64,000 bases of DNA from Anisus vortex (taxonomy: Eukaryota > Mollusca > Gastropoda > Planorbidae). The notes below the pieces were generated by a model. It saw only the letters and a list, made by a program, of their open reading frames with translations. It was not told the DNA's origin and ran no database searches. The stretch covers positions 28,930,490-28,994,489 of the forward strand of contig OX421499.1 of the NCBI GenBank assembly GCA_949126835.1, given 5' to 3'. Positions within the stretch are counted from its first letter, which is position 1. The number at the start of each line of letters is the position of its first letter. Positions 1 to 12,100 of this stretch are shown piece after piece. The translations under genes and the position numbers were made by a program.

Positions 1-59
1 GCACAACCGAAATTTAATTGTGCAATGTAAAAGAAATTTTGTTTTAAAATTATTGTAAA

Positions 60-482
60 CAAATAGGAAAACTAAATATCTAAAACTGAAAATCTTGACA
101 TTTTGAAAAAGTTATAAATAGGTATTATTATAGCAAAAAAAATCCCCTAAGGGGTATCGAACCTAGATCACATGCATGACAGGTGGTTATTCTAAGACGC
201 CTATGTACAAAAAGGTTGCAAATGTAAAATATACCATAAGTGCTCATGACTTTATGGGCATTGAAATTATCAGTATTAGAATAAATTTGTTTAGTTTAGC
301 CTCAGCCCTTAAAAAAATATAATGAAAGTAAAATAAAATTCTTAGTTTTTTACTTATGGAAATCAATTAGGAAAACTGAGCATCTTAACAATCTAAAGAA
401 AAATTTTTACCAGGGAAGCATAGGTATTGTAATTACAGAAAAAAACAACATCAAAAAGGGGTAGTTAACCCAGGTCACACCG
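60..482 (-). repeat. Two diverged copies of a tRNA-like repeat
   Basis: Two blocks, about 60-215 and 360-482, resemble each other: an AGGAAAACT stretch, an A-rich spacer, then a C/G-rich end. Read on the minus strand, the end of the first contains GGTTCGATACC, a good pol III B-box-like motif; the second has a weaker GGGTTAACTACC. This suggests remnants of a tRNA-derived SINE. No clean target duplication was found, and the second copy abuts the next repeat. The call rests on similarity by eye. Confidence 0.4.
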
Positions 483-499
483 GATGCCAGGCAGGAATT

Positions 500-951
500 A
501 AAAGTCTCTTAAGAACCCGGATGAGCCAAAGCTCTTATGTCCTGGGCGTAACGCTTAGGTTTGAGTATAACTGTCTGAGCTCCAGCCACCCCACGACACG
601 CCGAAAGCGTGGCGTGCCGTGTAACAGAGAAGGGTTCCGCAGGCTAGCTACCGTTCACTGCGGTTCCCTTAAGAATCATTATCAAGATGGCTTGCTCGTA
701 TTCCTGAACTGTCACACGGTAGCACACATCCTATACTATAGGCACAGGCATCCAGGCACCGGGTGGTTTTTGAGACGTGGTTGCAGCGTCCATTGCTACC
801 TCCCCACTGAGACCCGGTGGCCTCTCAGCAGTGCAATGAATCTTGGACCCGCTGCGGGGGCTCTCCCCCATGCGTTTGCCCGCCGGTGTGTTCTTAATGA
901 GAATGTATCGGCGGTTTACACACTACACCAGTCTTTGAGGCCCATAGTAGT
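500..951 (-). mobile_element. About 450-bp SINE-like interspersed repeat with 17-bp target duplication
   Basis: The block is flanked by a perfect 17-bp direct repeat, GATGCCAGGCAGGAATT, at 483-499 and 952-968, which marks it as a retroposed unit. Related copies or pieces lie at 19608-20005 (opposite orientation), 14690-14805 and 36080-36165. It contains a strong hairpin around 591-625 (ACGACACGCC / GGCGTGCCGT). One frame is open for 170 codons, but it matches nothing recognised and the related copies do not keep it, so I treat it as non-coding. Orientation is inferred from the T/A-rich end at about 500-508, taken as the tail. No tRNA-like head was recognised. Confidence 0.6.
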
Positions 952-1088
952 GATGCCAGGCAGGAATTTCAGACACTATATGGCTTACACACATACAAAC
1001 AAACAATCAGAAAAGTTAAATATAAGACAGTAAGATCACTCGTCTTTATATTAACCAATAGGCATGAAGATTGAGACACATTCAACTT

Positions 1089-1114
1089 TATATATATATA
1101 TATATATATATATA
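1089..1114. repeat. (TA)n microsatellite
   Basis: An uninterrupted TA dinucleotide run lies just upstream of the first visible exon of the 1188-7395 gene. Confidence 0.9.
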
Positions 1115-1187
1115 GCTAACAGAGGTTTAAATTAATAGTGAGGTTAAGATGCCCTGTGACTTTCTTTGTTTTGTGTACTTCCTCTAG

Positions 1188-4150
1188 CGGGATCATATTG
1201 TCGGGGCCCTGCATGATCTGCTGTCGCGGTACAGTCCACCTGTCTCTGCAGATCGCTACAGCATCAGATTTGTGCCTGTGTTTGCCCCAGCTACACCTGC
1301 CAAGAATTGTGAAGTGATGTCCAAATACGATACAATGTATTATTTTGTACCACACTTTTAGAACTGTACATGAAAACTTTTCTGATACTCAATTTTTAAA
1401 AAAAGCATAACTATATTCAGAATTACTCTGGCTTTTCCACTTTTAGTATTAGGGCTCAGTGGACGAAGGCAGCATGTTTGACCGGCGTACAGAAGGTTCT
1501 GGTTCTAATCCTGGTGAAGGCTAGGATTTGTTCCTTGAACTGGAAGGTGTCCTGAGTCTACCCAGGCTCTGATGGGTACTGACATTAGTTAAGGTAAAGT
1601 AAAGGCAGCTGAGCATTGTGCTGGCCACACAATCCCTTATTATGCTTTGGCCACAGAAGCTGGTCATAGCTGCTTCACATGAAGAAAGTTGGAATCTCTG
1701 TGCTCTCTCCAGAAGACATTAAGTTATATAGGTAATCTGAACAAATCTGGCATACAATTGATTGCTTGTGGTCTGCAATAATGTGTATAGACCAGGGGCG
1801 AAGCCACAGGGGGGGCAGAGGGGGGCTAAGCCCCCCCTGGAATTAAAAAAAAATTATTTTTTTCAACTGATTTTTTTAAAATATGCACTAAATTCGCTAA
1901 AAATTTGGTAAATCATTGTCACGCGAAAGTTTAGCCCCCCCCTGGTATTTGGTAAATATTTGTCATGCGAAAGTTCAGCCCCCCCTGGAAAAAATTTCTG
2001 GCTTCGCCCCTGGTATAGACTGTATTGGTTTACACAATTTTACTCAGTGTCTGGGTAGCTTATGTAGCTTATGTGTGAACAGTGTAAATAAAAACAAAAC
2101 ATTACAGAATACCTTATAAAATCATTTCCTAGGATTTATTAATGATAGCATTTAGAACTAAGGAAACACTTGAAATAATTGTTTTAATCCTATGAAAATG
2201 TTTGATTCCCAGGAAATATATCGATGAAGTGTACAGGAAACAGCTGCATCTGTTTAGAACACCTAAACCTTGTTGGTGTGAGAAGGATGCCAAAGCACAA
2301 TACAACTATGTAAGCTGATAATCTTTAAGGCTTAAGTTCATGTAATCAACTATAATAGAGATCTTTTCTGGACGTTGGGATAAAAGTTTTGATTTGCATG
2401 AGTGCTGGTGTTATGTCTTGTTAATGAAAATATTTTTCTCTTTTAATTTACAAATGCTCTTTATGTATTAGATTTTTAAGTTCAGTCTTGCATTTGATAA
2501 ATAAATATAATAATAAGTGATTTTCTAGACTATTTCAGACAACCCTTTCAATGCTTGCATGTCATTGGGGAAGTAGAATAATTAATATGCAGTAATCCTT
2601 GCATATGAAATAAGAGAATGGCTTATATTTCAGTCTTCTTTCTGTGTATTTAAATAGTATTTTGTTCTTTATTTAGAAATACTTTTTAATCTTTTTCCTG
2701 ATGTGTTGCATGAATGTTGATTTAATTAACGGAACTATATTTGTTACGTGTGACTATTCAATTTATAATGAACCCTACAGCTCTTTTCTCAATTTATTCT
2801 AGTTATTTAATTTCATCTTTGCTTGAAAAACATATATTGAGAACTAAAAACATTAAAAAAGGGTGTGTTTTTTTCTCTACATTACTTTTATATGTGTTAT
2901 TCTGTCTACACTGAATACTTAAGGAACTCTTTCAGTGCAGTATAAACATTTTTCTTAACCTTACCTCTGGAACCTTTATTAAAAATCTTCCCAGACCAAC
3001 TTTGGAATATGAATTTGTACATCTATAAAAAATCACTATACTCTAAAATAAAAAAAATAAAATATTTAATGGTATGTAAACCTGTTAAAAAAGACTTTAA
3101 TTGTACTGGAACTATATTTTATTTTTCTATAAGGGTTTTATTGCAAGTGACTATATCATTGAGATAAAAATCCACCCTTGGGATCCATCAAGCCCAAAGT
3201 GTGTGGGCATTGGCAAGATCCTTAATCTGCACCCGCTTCATGCCGATGAAGAGGACAAGGTTTATTTCCGACGCCTGGCAAGCGTAACCAAGGTATGTAT
3301 GGAAACATCATATGAATTTGATATGGAAGGTTTCTCTGACTTGTTGTGAACTAAATGATGGAAACTTTGAATGTTGTAAGACTCCCTGAATATTTTTCTG
3401 ACAAAAAAAAATGCAGCTAAGTATGAAATTTTTATTCAAATTTAACCATTACAATTTAGCTATATCAAGTATCTGTTTGGGCTGCAAAATCTTTAAAAAA
3501 AATCTTTGATGAACCCACTTAATAAGTAGGGTACTTGCCACTCTGAAATCTCATTTTACTCTTCGAGCTATTAAAAAAAAAATTATGTTGATCTAATCCA
3601 CCACACCATGTTTTATTTTTAAATCTAGACATGCCTCCTCCCCTGGACGTGCATAAGCCCATGGTATTAGTATGTAAGGCCAAAGTATTTTCCGATGCAC
3701 TATGTTGCCTACATACACCCAAAGTACTTCACACTGCCCCCCACAACCATACTTCACAGTTGTATGTTTCATAAAATGTAATAATTCAATATAAATTGGA
3801 TTATATTATGCCAACTTTGTAGAAAATAGATCTATCTTGTTGAGTGGGAAAAGAAGAATAAGGTTTAGGAGTTGCCCTTTATCAGCATGATCATTTATTC
3901 GGAGTAACCTTAGCTTGGATTGGTTGATCCTAACTAGTGCTGAATTCAATTCACTGGCTACTCATTCATCTCTTTAGTACAATCTTAAAACTACCAGGTT
4001 CACCCTGTCCTGCAAAACTAAATAGATCCACTTACCTCTACCTATAACAATAACCTGTACAGAGCAGAATAAATGATATAATTGTAAGGGCAAAAAGGAT
4101 AAGAAAGTTTTAAACTAGCTATGCTCAGATATTCATATAAGTTTATCAAC

Positions 4151-4203
<53 letters not shown>

Positions 4204-7200
4204 CATGTTCTCCAATAGTCTACTTTTCTTGAGGATGTCATATTCTTTCCCCGTTTCTAAAATGTTTTGAAATTACCCATCAATTGGTTTCTGTGTTATA
4301 TCCTGCATTATAGTGTACAAATGTGTATATGTAGTTGTGAATATTGTTCTATAGAAGTTATTATTTTTATATACAAGTGAATTGTGTACATTTTTTTTTA
4401 TTAACATATCAGTCAATGTTAAATAGAGCTGTATGTGATTGAATTATTTCAACTGAACCAGACCATATAGAGTAGAGTAAAGTACCCGTCGGACCGAGGT
4501 GATCCATAGGTCCGATGAAGCAGCGTTCACCAATTTCTGTGGCCACAGCATACTAGGTGATTGTGTGGCCAGCACTATGCACAGCCGCCTTTACTTTACC
4601 CCAACTAAGGTCAGGTACCCATCAGAGCTGGGTAGACTCAGGGACACCCTCCAGACCCGGGAAAAAATCCTACCCTGCACCAGGATTAATACCCGGGACC
4701 TTCGGCTCGCCAGTCCAACGCGCTGCCGCTCGGCTATCGTGCCCCCTAGACCATATACAGAGGACATAATTATATGAATCTGTTCATATTTTGTTATGCT
4801 TCTATTTCAGCTTTCCATCCAGGAAGTAGCGGAAATAGCTAAAGTAGCTGCAGAGAAAAGAATTCAAGAAATTGAGAAAGAGAAACGGTACTTAGCAGTT
4901 TTCAATTTTCTAGTTTTATTATTTGGTTTTATTAATGAAAATATTACAGCATAGTCTAGGTTCTGAATTGAAATTCAGGTCAAGCCACTCAAAAAGAATG
5001 ACTAAAAGCACATTTTGTAATAAGTGCTTAATATAAGCTTGTAAAAGTTAAGCATAGCTGGTATGTGTGCTGGCAACACAATCTTTATAGTATGCTGTAA
5101 TCACATAAAAAAACAGCAGCACTTTTTATGTTATTTTCATTAGTTATTCTGATTGTGGTCTAAAAGGTTTCCTTTTGATCCATGATACACCTTAGTTTCA
5201 GTGACTAAACCAGCCAAAGTGAATGTAGAGCATGAGTTGGTTACTGGGACAGCATATTTCTGTCTGCAAGAGATGATAGTGTGTCTCATAAGAGTTTAGC
5301 TGTATTCCTCATGTGACTGAACGGTTTAACCTTTAAGTGACTTTCTTGCATTTGTGCACATGCATGGTATGGGTCTGAGTTTCCTGATTGTCTATTTTTA
5401 CAGATATCTCTCTTCTCCTGAACTCCTCTGCTCTATGGGTCACCTCTCTAACTGTGGCACACCATTTAAACCATTTATCGCTGGTGGCTCCCAGTCATTT
5501 TTATCTATGATAAGGGCCTTAAAGTCTCTTTGACTGACATCTTTGTATCTGAGGCATGGCTGGTCAGTTTGACTCTTTTATTGACTCTTTTAACTCTTAA
5601 AATCCCATACAACATTCAATCGGATTGTGAGAAAAAAACCCAAACAACGAGTGAATCGTTCCTTGTGTGTACGACCCTAAAACCTCAGAACACACAAAAT
5701 TTATACGGATTTTTTGCATAAATACACATTCCCGGATGAAAAACAAAGCAAAGTAACTCTAATATTTTATTTAGTTAAAGCCATCTTTTAGCATAAACAC
5801 GTTGAAAATGGATAGGCCATATTAGAGAAAAAAATATTTTCTAATACTATCAAGTAAAAAAAAAACAATTCAAGGGAAATAGTTCAGGCAAAACGTGAAA
5901 AAAATAAAGGCTTTTAAGAGTTAAATGGTCAACTCGTTATAAAGCAGCTCCTTATAAATCTCTCATTAGTTCAATCTTGTGTTCAATATTAGGCTTCGTA
6001 GGTGTCTTTCCTAAATGGCAAACAGCTTCTTTGTTGTGCACTTTGTCTTGCCATCAGATGCCTAAAATAGAATGTAGACAACTCTAATGGAGGCTCTGGA
6101 TGTTTCACTTAAGGGATTCATAGGTTGTCTGAGCCTTAATGTCAAAGAGGAGTGTGTTCTGATTATGGTTCACTTTGTGAGTTTTGAGTTGGTCCAAACC
6201 TGATTTGTGTAGTTTGGTTGATGCTGCTGCTGACTTACCAAATCATTTATCTTATCACTATTAGTGATTGACCTAGATATTTTAGACTAATGTAGATGAA
6301 ACGTCTACAACCTCCATATTTTGGTCTTCAGTGGTAATGGTTGGATGGTGGCAGGCATCCCCACCATCCAGTGTTCTGATATTTGTTTTCTTTAGGCTGT
6401 TGGTCAATCAGAACTGCGCCCCAGGCAGTATCTCCATATTCCAGAGTGGGTTTTACATAACTGGTGTAGGTTTTTTTAAGTATAGACATATTTGCTCCCC
6501 AGTCTGTGCCAGCTAGCTTTTTCATTAGGTTAAATTGTTTTAACCCTTTGCTCTGTGTTAGTTCTAGCTGTTTTGTCCAAGTTAGTCAGGGGTCAAAGGT
6601 AACTCCCAAATAGAATGGGTTGTTGGTTTTTCCTATGGTAGAGTTCCCTAGGGTAAGGTTGATCTGCTTTTGTTTTGTGGAGACATGAAGATTAGAACTG
6701 CCTCTCATGCATGGGAGAAGCAGGACACAAGATGCTGCAACCCATTTTTCTGTTTGCAAATGCCGGGGGCTACATCATCAGCAAAGAGCAGCTTAGAAAT
6801 AATGACCTCTGTAAGAGTATGAGCCATACACAGCTTTACATTTCCCTAACTGGTTTCTATTTACCATTCCATTTGGGTGCACCTTAGCCAAAGAAAATCT
6901 GTTGGAGTAAAGTTATTCTATAATTTGATGCAACAGAAAATACTTGAAACTTTAAAATTATTTCAATATTGAACAACAATGAAAGCAATATATTAACGAT
7001 TTATATAGGACTACAATCCGCCATTCATTCCACAGACACAAGACTGTGACGTCACTTTCTTAACTCACAACATGTCATACCTCGGGACATCGCTTAGAGT
7101 TAGAGATTATTATAAATAAAATACTAAAATATCTAACAATAAAATAAAAAATAAAAGAACAATGCATCTATCATATAAAAAAGCTCACAACAAAATCCCA

Positions 7201-7395
7201 TCAGTCTTTTTTGGGTTGACCAGCAAGCATTCTGCTGACTTTAACTCTGCCATAATATATAAAGACACTTCACGGGTCATTAACTTTATTTTACAATTAA
7301 CCTGTTATTGCTGTAAAGAAATGATTGAATGTTATGTAATATTAATATCAACTCTCTTGCTTCTTGTATTCAGGATGTCCAAACTACTCAAGTAA
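1188..7395 (+). CDS. 3' part of an unidentified protein gene (five exons)
   Basis: Five exons join in one frame: 1188-1336, 2213-2309, 3134-3292, 4811-4887 and 7374-7395. Each is bounded by AG and GT, and together they encode 167 residues plus a TAA stop (504 nt). Exon 1 starts after a pyrimidine-rich CTCTAG acceptor and opens R-D-H-I-V-G-A-L. Exon 2 reads KYIDEVYRKQLHLF and holds a Cys-Trp-Cys. Exon 3 reads DYIIEIKIHPWDPSSPK. Exon 4 is a charged helix rich in Ala, Glu and Lys (EKRIQEIEKEKR), probably a short coiled coil. The last exon adds only MSKLLK. The 5' end lies outside the window or in exons not seen. I do not recognise the family. Introns hold SINEs, a fold-back MITE and a LINE fragment. 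The gene converges tail-to-tail on USB1. Confidence 0.8.
1449..1690 (+). mobile_element. tRNA-derived SINE, intronic copy (plus strand)
   Basis: The head at 1449-1515 is tRNA-like, with a B-box-like GGTTCTAATCC. It is followed by a body that matches the reverse complement of the copies at 4470-4747 and 52706-52970: a CCTGAGTCTACCCAGG segment, an AAGGTAAAGTAAAGGCAGC segment, and GTGCTGGCCACACAATC. It sits in the first visible intron of the 1188-7395 gene. A small fragment of the same body recurs at about 5050-5110. Confidence 0.65.
1792..2013. mobile_element. 222-bp fold-back MITE with G/C-tract arms
   Basis: The element begins CCAGGGGCGAAGCCA and ends with the exact reverse complement TGGCTTCGCCCCTGG. 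It is flanked by a perfect 6-bp repeat, TATAGA (1786-1791 and 2014-2019). Runs of G then C just inside the ends (1810-1845) and CCCCCCCTGG blocks at about 1935 and 1980 extend the fold-back. Two internal direct repeats (TTTGGTAAAT...GCGAAAGTT) lie at about 1902-1935 and 1949-1977. There is no coding capacity. Superfamily is not assigned; the TSD length alone does not settle it. Confidence 0.75.
4157..4202. repeat. (TA)n microsatellite, about 46 bp
   Basis: A pure TA dinucleotide run in the third visible intron of the 1188-7395 gene. Confidence 0.95.
4470..4747 (-). mobile_element. tRNA-derived SINE with 10-bp target duplication
   Basis: On the minus strand the head reads GGGCACGATAGCCGAGCGGC (A-box-like TAGCCGAGCGG) and then GGTATTAATCC (B-box-like), the classic pol III layout of a tRNA-derived SINE. 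A body follows with the CTGAGTCTACCCAG and GGTAAAGTAAAGG segments shared with the copies at 1449 and 52706. The flanking repeat AGACCATATA is perfect at 4460-4469 and 4748-4757. The unit is 278 bp and lies in the intron just upstream of exon 4 (4811) of the 1188-7395 gene. Confidence 0.85.
6190..6700 (-). pseudogene. LINE reverse-transcriptase C-terminal fragment
   Basis: The minus strand from about 6580 down to 6328 reads LMKKLAGTDWGANMSILKK followed by TSYVKPTLEYGDTAWG. This resembles the block after the catalytic core of non-LTR retrotransposon reverse transcriptases (Leu-Ala-Gly, Trp-Gly, then VxPxLEYG..W). Similarity continues in broken frames on either side. It is a dead intronic fragment inside the last intron of the 1188-7395 gene. 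The clade cannot be fixed from this short piece. Confidence 0.6.
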
Positions 7396-9040
7396 AGCAA
7401 GGGACCTCAATATTTGTTTCAACATCTGCATTTTCTTTTGATTGCTCAATTTTCTTTTTTTAACTTTAATGATTTGTATCTAAATGTGTGTTACATCATC
7501 ATGTAGTAAATTCATTCCAAAGACTAAACATCCTACCCTACTTTTTTTTGTGTGTATTATTAAGTCCAGATTTCATTGATTTTAAACACTGTACCCTACA
7601 AAGTATTGTTGTGTCCAATTAAATAGCACTCATCTCATGAGTAGTTTAAAGCTGATGACATTTTATTTTTATTCGGTAAAGCTGTATTTTTTCAATTCAA
7701 TATTTTTTAAACTGTCACTCATATTTTATTGTTTGTTTTAATGCTTTGTTATGGATGATTTTATTTTGACCTTATATTTCACTGGTGCTTCTGTATTATG
7801 AATGCAAACAGATAGTTTGTTTTAATATTTTTTTTCTAGTCAGTAGTGTATTTTATTTCCATATTTTGCCATTAAAAAACAAAATCCTTTTACCGGATAG
7901 CTAAAAGTCTAAAACTGCTAATAACACAGAACGAAACAAACTATTTTTTTTTCATTTTGTTTTGTAATGCTCTGGTTTTAAATTTGAAAAACTGTTGACA
8001 CCCTCCCCCCAATCCTAACTCACTTTTTACGGTTTTTGCTCTTCTTATAGGAAGATGGTGACGAGGGGGGGGGGGGGAAGATGTGCATTCAAAAGATAAA
8101 GAGTTTTTTTGCTATATGGCTATATAATATAGGCCTATATGCGATATATGGCTACAGGCCTACCTATGCTTATATTATTGCCTAATACCACCTATATTCT
8201 TTGGTTCAAAATTAGATTTCGCAAATGGGCCATACATATAAATCGCTGATATGTTAGCAAAAAAAAGTAATATTTCAATACCTTTCACACCCCCTATTAT
8301 TGCATACCTACATTTTAAAACTCCTTTTGATAACAAATTAGCTTCTCTACCCGCCCCCCCCCCCCCCCCCCTCCCTTTCCCCAACTTAAGAACCTGTTTT
8401 AAAAAATGAATCAGCGAAATTAGGTGATTTCGGTCAATAATTAACTCCCCTCTACCCACCACCATCACAAAAAGTCATATACTCGTTTTAGATATGATGC
8501 CACAAAACTGTGCAGTTAAATGTGCATGACTTCTTCTTAACACAGTGTTTATATTTTATTATTTTTTTGTAATTGTTGTAAGTTTCAGTTATATGCCAAA
8601 CAAATGGGTAAATTATGTTTTTATAAAGCGGTAGAAAATGTTTTCTTTCCTAATGTTTTATTTAATCAAATTTCCCTTTATTTATGTGGTTATATTTATA
8701 GGCCCTATATTACTACTCACTACTCTTTATCTAGTTTATTTTGTTTAACAATATTATAATCACCTGCTTTTTCAAAAGTTAATTTGATTCAGTTAATTAT
8801 TATCTACATTTTAAACTCATGAATTATAAATAAATTTACATATAAATATATTTATAAATATTCCTGTATGATTGAACAACTTCATAGACAGAACACAGAA
8901 TTTTTTTTTAAAATTTTCTGTAAATTATCTCCCTTATCAACCTTTACTCTAGAAATAATATCAAACAACTTAGAGTATAAAACAAAAAGACAAGAAAATG
9001 AAAGAAGAAAGAATATAGTTAACAATAATAAACTTTTCCC
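7396..9040. other. Convergent intergenic region and 3' UTR of the 1188-7395 gene
   Basis: This AT-rich stretch lies between the TAA of the plus-strand gene and the USB1 polyadenylation signal. It must hold the 3' UTR of the plus-strand gene, but I could not fix a cleavage site. It contains a G homopolymer at about 8065-8077 and a C homopolymer at about 8353-8371, and no supported coding exon. Confidence 0.5.
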
Positions 9041-9046
9041 TTTATT
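9041..9046 (-). other. Polyadenylation signal of USB1 (AATAAA)
   Basis: The minus strand carries AATAAA about 100 nt beyond the USB1 stop codon at 9145, the nearest canonical signal downstream of it. Confidence 0.55.
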
Positions 9047-9144
9047 ACATTCTTCATAAATTGTTTTGAATCACTCCAAGAAGTAAATAGCGATTTATAT
9101 AATGAGAAACAACATGTCACAATAACAAATGTCTTGAACGTAGT

Positions 9145-12100
9145 CTAATGATGTTCATCTTCCAAGGTAATAGCAAACAGCTTGTTACCGGCTCGACAGC
9201 AAACTTGTTGAAGTAGTACAACACTCAGCTCTGGATTTTCTGCCATGAAATCACCAAGCATTACCTTGATAGAATGAACAATTTTTTAAGCTTTAGTATT
9301 AACAAATTAACTAGCAAGAAGAAAAAGAGTTTACTAATGCTTTTCTTGCTTTTTTATTGGTGATTAGCTGCATGAGTGACCAAAACTTTGTTATAACAAA
9401 CTAAAAAAAGGAAATAAAGTAATATAATGGTTAATTAAGTAAAATATGTGAAGTTACTGCACTTGATGCTTTAATTCTTTACTTGAAAAATTAGTTTTCT
9501 TGCTTGGTTTTAATATTTAAAAAAAAAAAAATAAACTAATTTTGATGCAGTGTAAACTCACTTTGGCAAGAACAAGTTTTTCTTCTGAAACTTCTGATAT
9601 TACATCTCCTATGCACCAGCCAATACTTATGTGAAATGATGGATTCTGAGTAAAAAAAATTTTTAGTACCAAAATTAGAAAAACATTAATTAACAACTTG
9701 CACTTTTATCAATAATGACTTAATAAACTAAGACAGTTTTATTGAGTTAAGCTATTTTAAAATTAAATGTGTAATCACAGTAGTATTACACCTTTATAAA
9801 CAATTTTTTACTATATTTTTATTTATCTTTTTGTGATACTTTTAATTTATGCTGAGATAAATTTGCCTTTCTATAGGAAATACTTTTGATATGTGTCAAT
9901 GCTCTGTTTTTTTTTAAACATACTAATTTTACAGGATATATTTTTGTTCGGAATATAAGAAATAAAAAATAAATATTTAATGAATCTAATAAATAGTTTC
10001 AATAATTGAAATAGTTAAGTATAAAATTGTATGTTTGCCTGCAATTTCACCCACAGAATTACAAGATTTGCCTCCCCTACCTAGCAATCCAGTTAGATTT
10101 TTTCCTTAACTTTTGAAGTTTGGGGGAGAACATTTTTAACCAGATCTGCTTTGCAAAATTACACTGATCTATAGCTTGAATTATTGACTGCACAACTCTG
10201 CTTTAAACTGTACAAACCTATTATTATTATATTATAACACAATATATTTTGACCACCTATGCTCAGAGGCTAATGAATGAAAATTTTTTTAATCTTTAGC
10301 TCATTTTCTACCCCTCTCTCTCTTTTTGCCCATGTTTTTATCTAAGGTTGCACATTTACAATGAATGATCTCTGACTTAGTTTTGAAGCTAATGTACACT
10401 TTCGCCAAAGTTAACACTGAAAACAACAATTGTATTACCTCGTAATAAACAGGGAGTTTGAACTCAAGAAAAGATTTGTCCACAGCGTTGACATATGAAG
10501 AAAATTCTGTATCATCTTGAGACAGCTCAATACAAATGAATGTCCTGGAATAATAATAAATCATGTTAAATTCTCATTTATAACAAATGTTAACCAATCA
10601 ACTTAGGCCTACTTGTTGTTAATTTTGAAAATCTGTCAAAATTTAATACTTTTTTTTTTATGTTTGCAATTGATTCTATGGTTATGGAGGAAGTTGAGGA
10701 ATGATTTATTTAACAAAAGAATAAATTTTCAAACATCAATAAATCGGTATGCATTAATTATACCCACTTTACTTACTTCACTTTTTTTTTTGGTTTTACA
10801 ACTTTGTTTAACAACTAATAAAACATTACTTTTATTCTTCCAGGTAAAAAATCTAATAGCCCCCCCCCCCCCCCCCAAAAGTCAAAGTATAAGCTACTCT
10901 TTATTATACTATACAATAGAGTCTACTTTGCTCTTGTACATGAATGAACAGTTAGTCACAGTTTTATTTATATTATTATATAACACAATGAAAGTCGAGC
11001 CTATGTGCCTCAGGCATATGTGCTAAAAATGAAATGGTGGGGGTAGAATAAGTCTATTTGTTTTTATTTTGAACCATTGACGTCCACTACGTCTTTGCCG
11101 GAGTCACTTTCATGGAACATGTCTATATCACTTTTTAATAACACTTTTTCCTCAAATCTATCCAGACTCATTTTTATTTTCATCTGCACACTACTGTTCT
11201 AATACAAATCTTCTTACTCATTAGTATGAGCTAAAGAGGCTAACAACAAGTGCTAGTGTAAGGCTACATCAAGCTTGACAAACAGGGGGCAAACATTAGG
11301 CCTACACTATATGCAATGACATGACTAAGTAAACCATTAGGCCTACACTATACACAATGACATGAATAAGTAAACCATTAGGCCTACACTATACACAATG
11401 ACATGAATAAGTAAACCATTAGGCCTACACTATACACAATGACATGAATAAGTAAACCATTAGGCCTACACTATACACAATGACATGAATAAGTAAACCA
11501 TTAGGCTTACACTATACACAACGACATGACTAAGTAAACCATTAGGCCTACACTATACACAACAACATGACTAAGTAAACCATTAGGCCTACACTATACA
11601 CAACGACATGACTAAGTAAACCATTAGGCCTACACTATACACAACAACATGACTAAGTAAACCATTAGGCCTACACTATACACAACGACATGACTAAGTA
11701 AACCATTAGGCCTACACTATACACAACAACATGACTAAGTAAACCATTAGGCCTACACTATACACAACAACATGACTAAGTAAACCATTAGGCCTACACT
11801 ATACACAACGACATGACGAAGTAAACCATAAGGCCTACACTATTCACAATGACATGACTAAGTAAACCATTAGGCCTACACTATAATACACAACGACATG
11901 ACTAAGTACACTAAAACGCTCAAAACTGAACAACAGTGTTTTCTGTCCATTGCTAAAATAAGGTTCAAATATTCCTTTTGAGAAAAAAGCTTATTCATAA
12001 AAGTATTATGGCAAAAGTCTTAACTTACTATGGTAAAATCTTGTAAGAGGCTGCAAATCTAGTTTACTTAAACAATTAATTTAAGTTGTAAACATGCAAT

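Noticed and set aside
521..1033. A 170-codon open frame on the plus strand
   Set aside because: It lies wholly over the 450-bp SINE-like repeat and its right-hand target duplication; related copies do not keep the frame, and no protein motif is visible.
4690..4745. A functional tRNA gene on the minus strand
   Set aside because: A- and B-box-like motifs are present, but they belong to the SINE head. The rest does not complete a cloverleaf and the unit has SINE-type target duplications.
4499..4777. Open frames over the SINE at 4470-4747
   Set aside because: They are translations of a tRNA-derived SINE; similar frames recur over the SINE at 52706-52970.
8175..8468. A 97-codon minus-strand frame with a poly-Gly run
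   Set aside because: The Gly run is a C homopolymer read on the minus strand; there are no splice context, homology or coding-like flanks.
10613..11026. A 137-codon plus-strand hydrophobic frame
   Set aside because: It sits in a USB1 intron, and its Leu/Phe/Pro content comes from T- and C-rich tracts; no start context or domain.
11291..11908. A CRISPR-like array
   Set aside because: Units are contiguous with no unique spacers, the context is a eukaryotic intron, and there are no cas genes.
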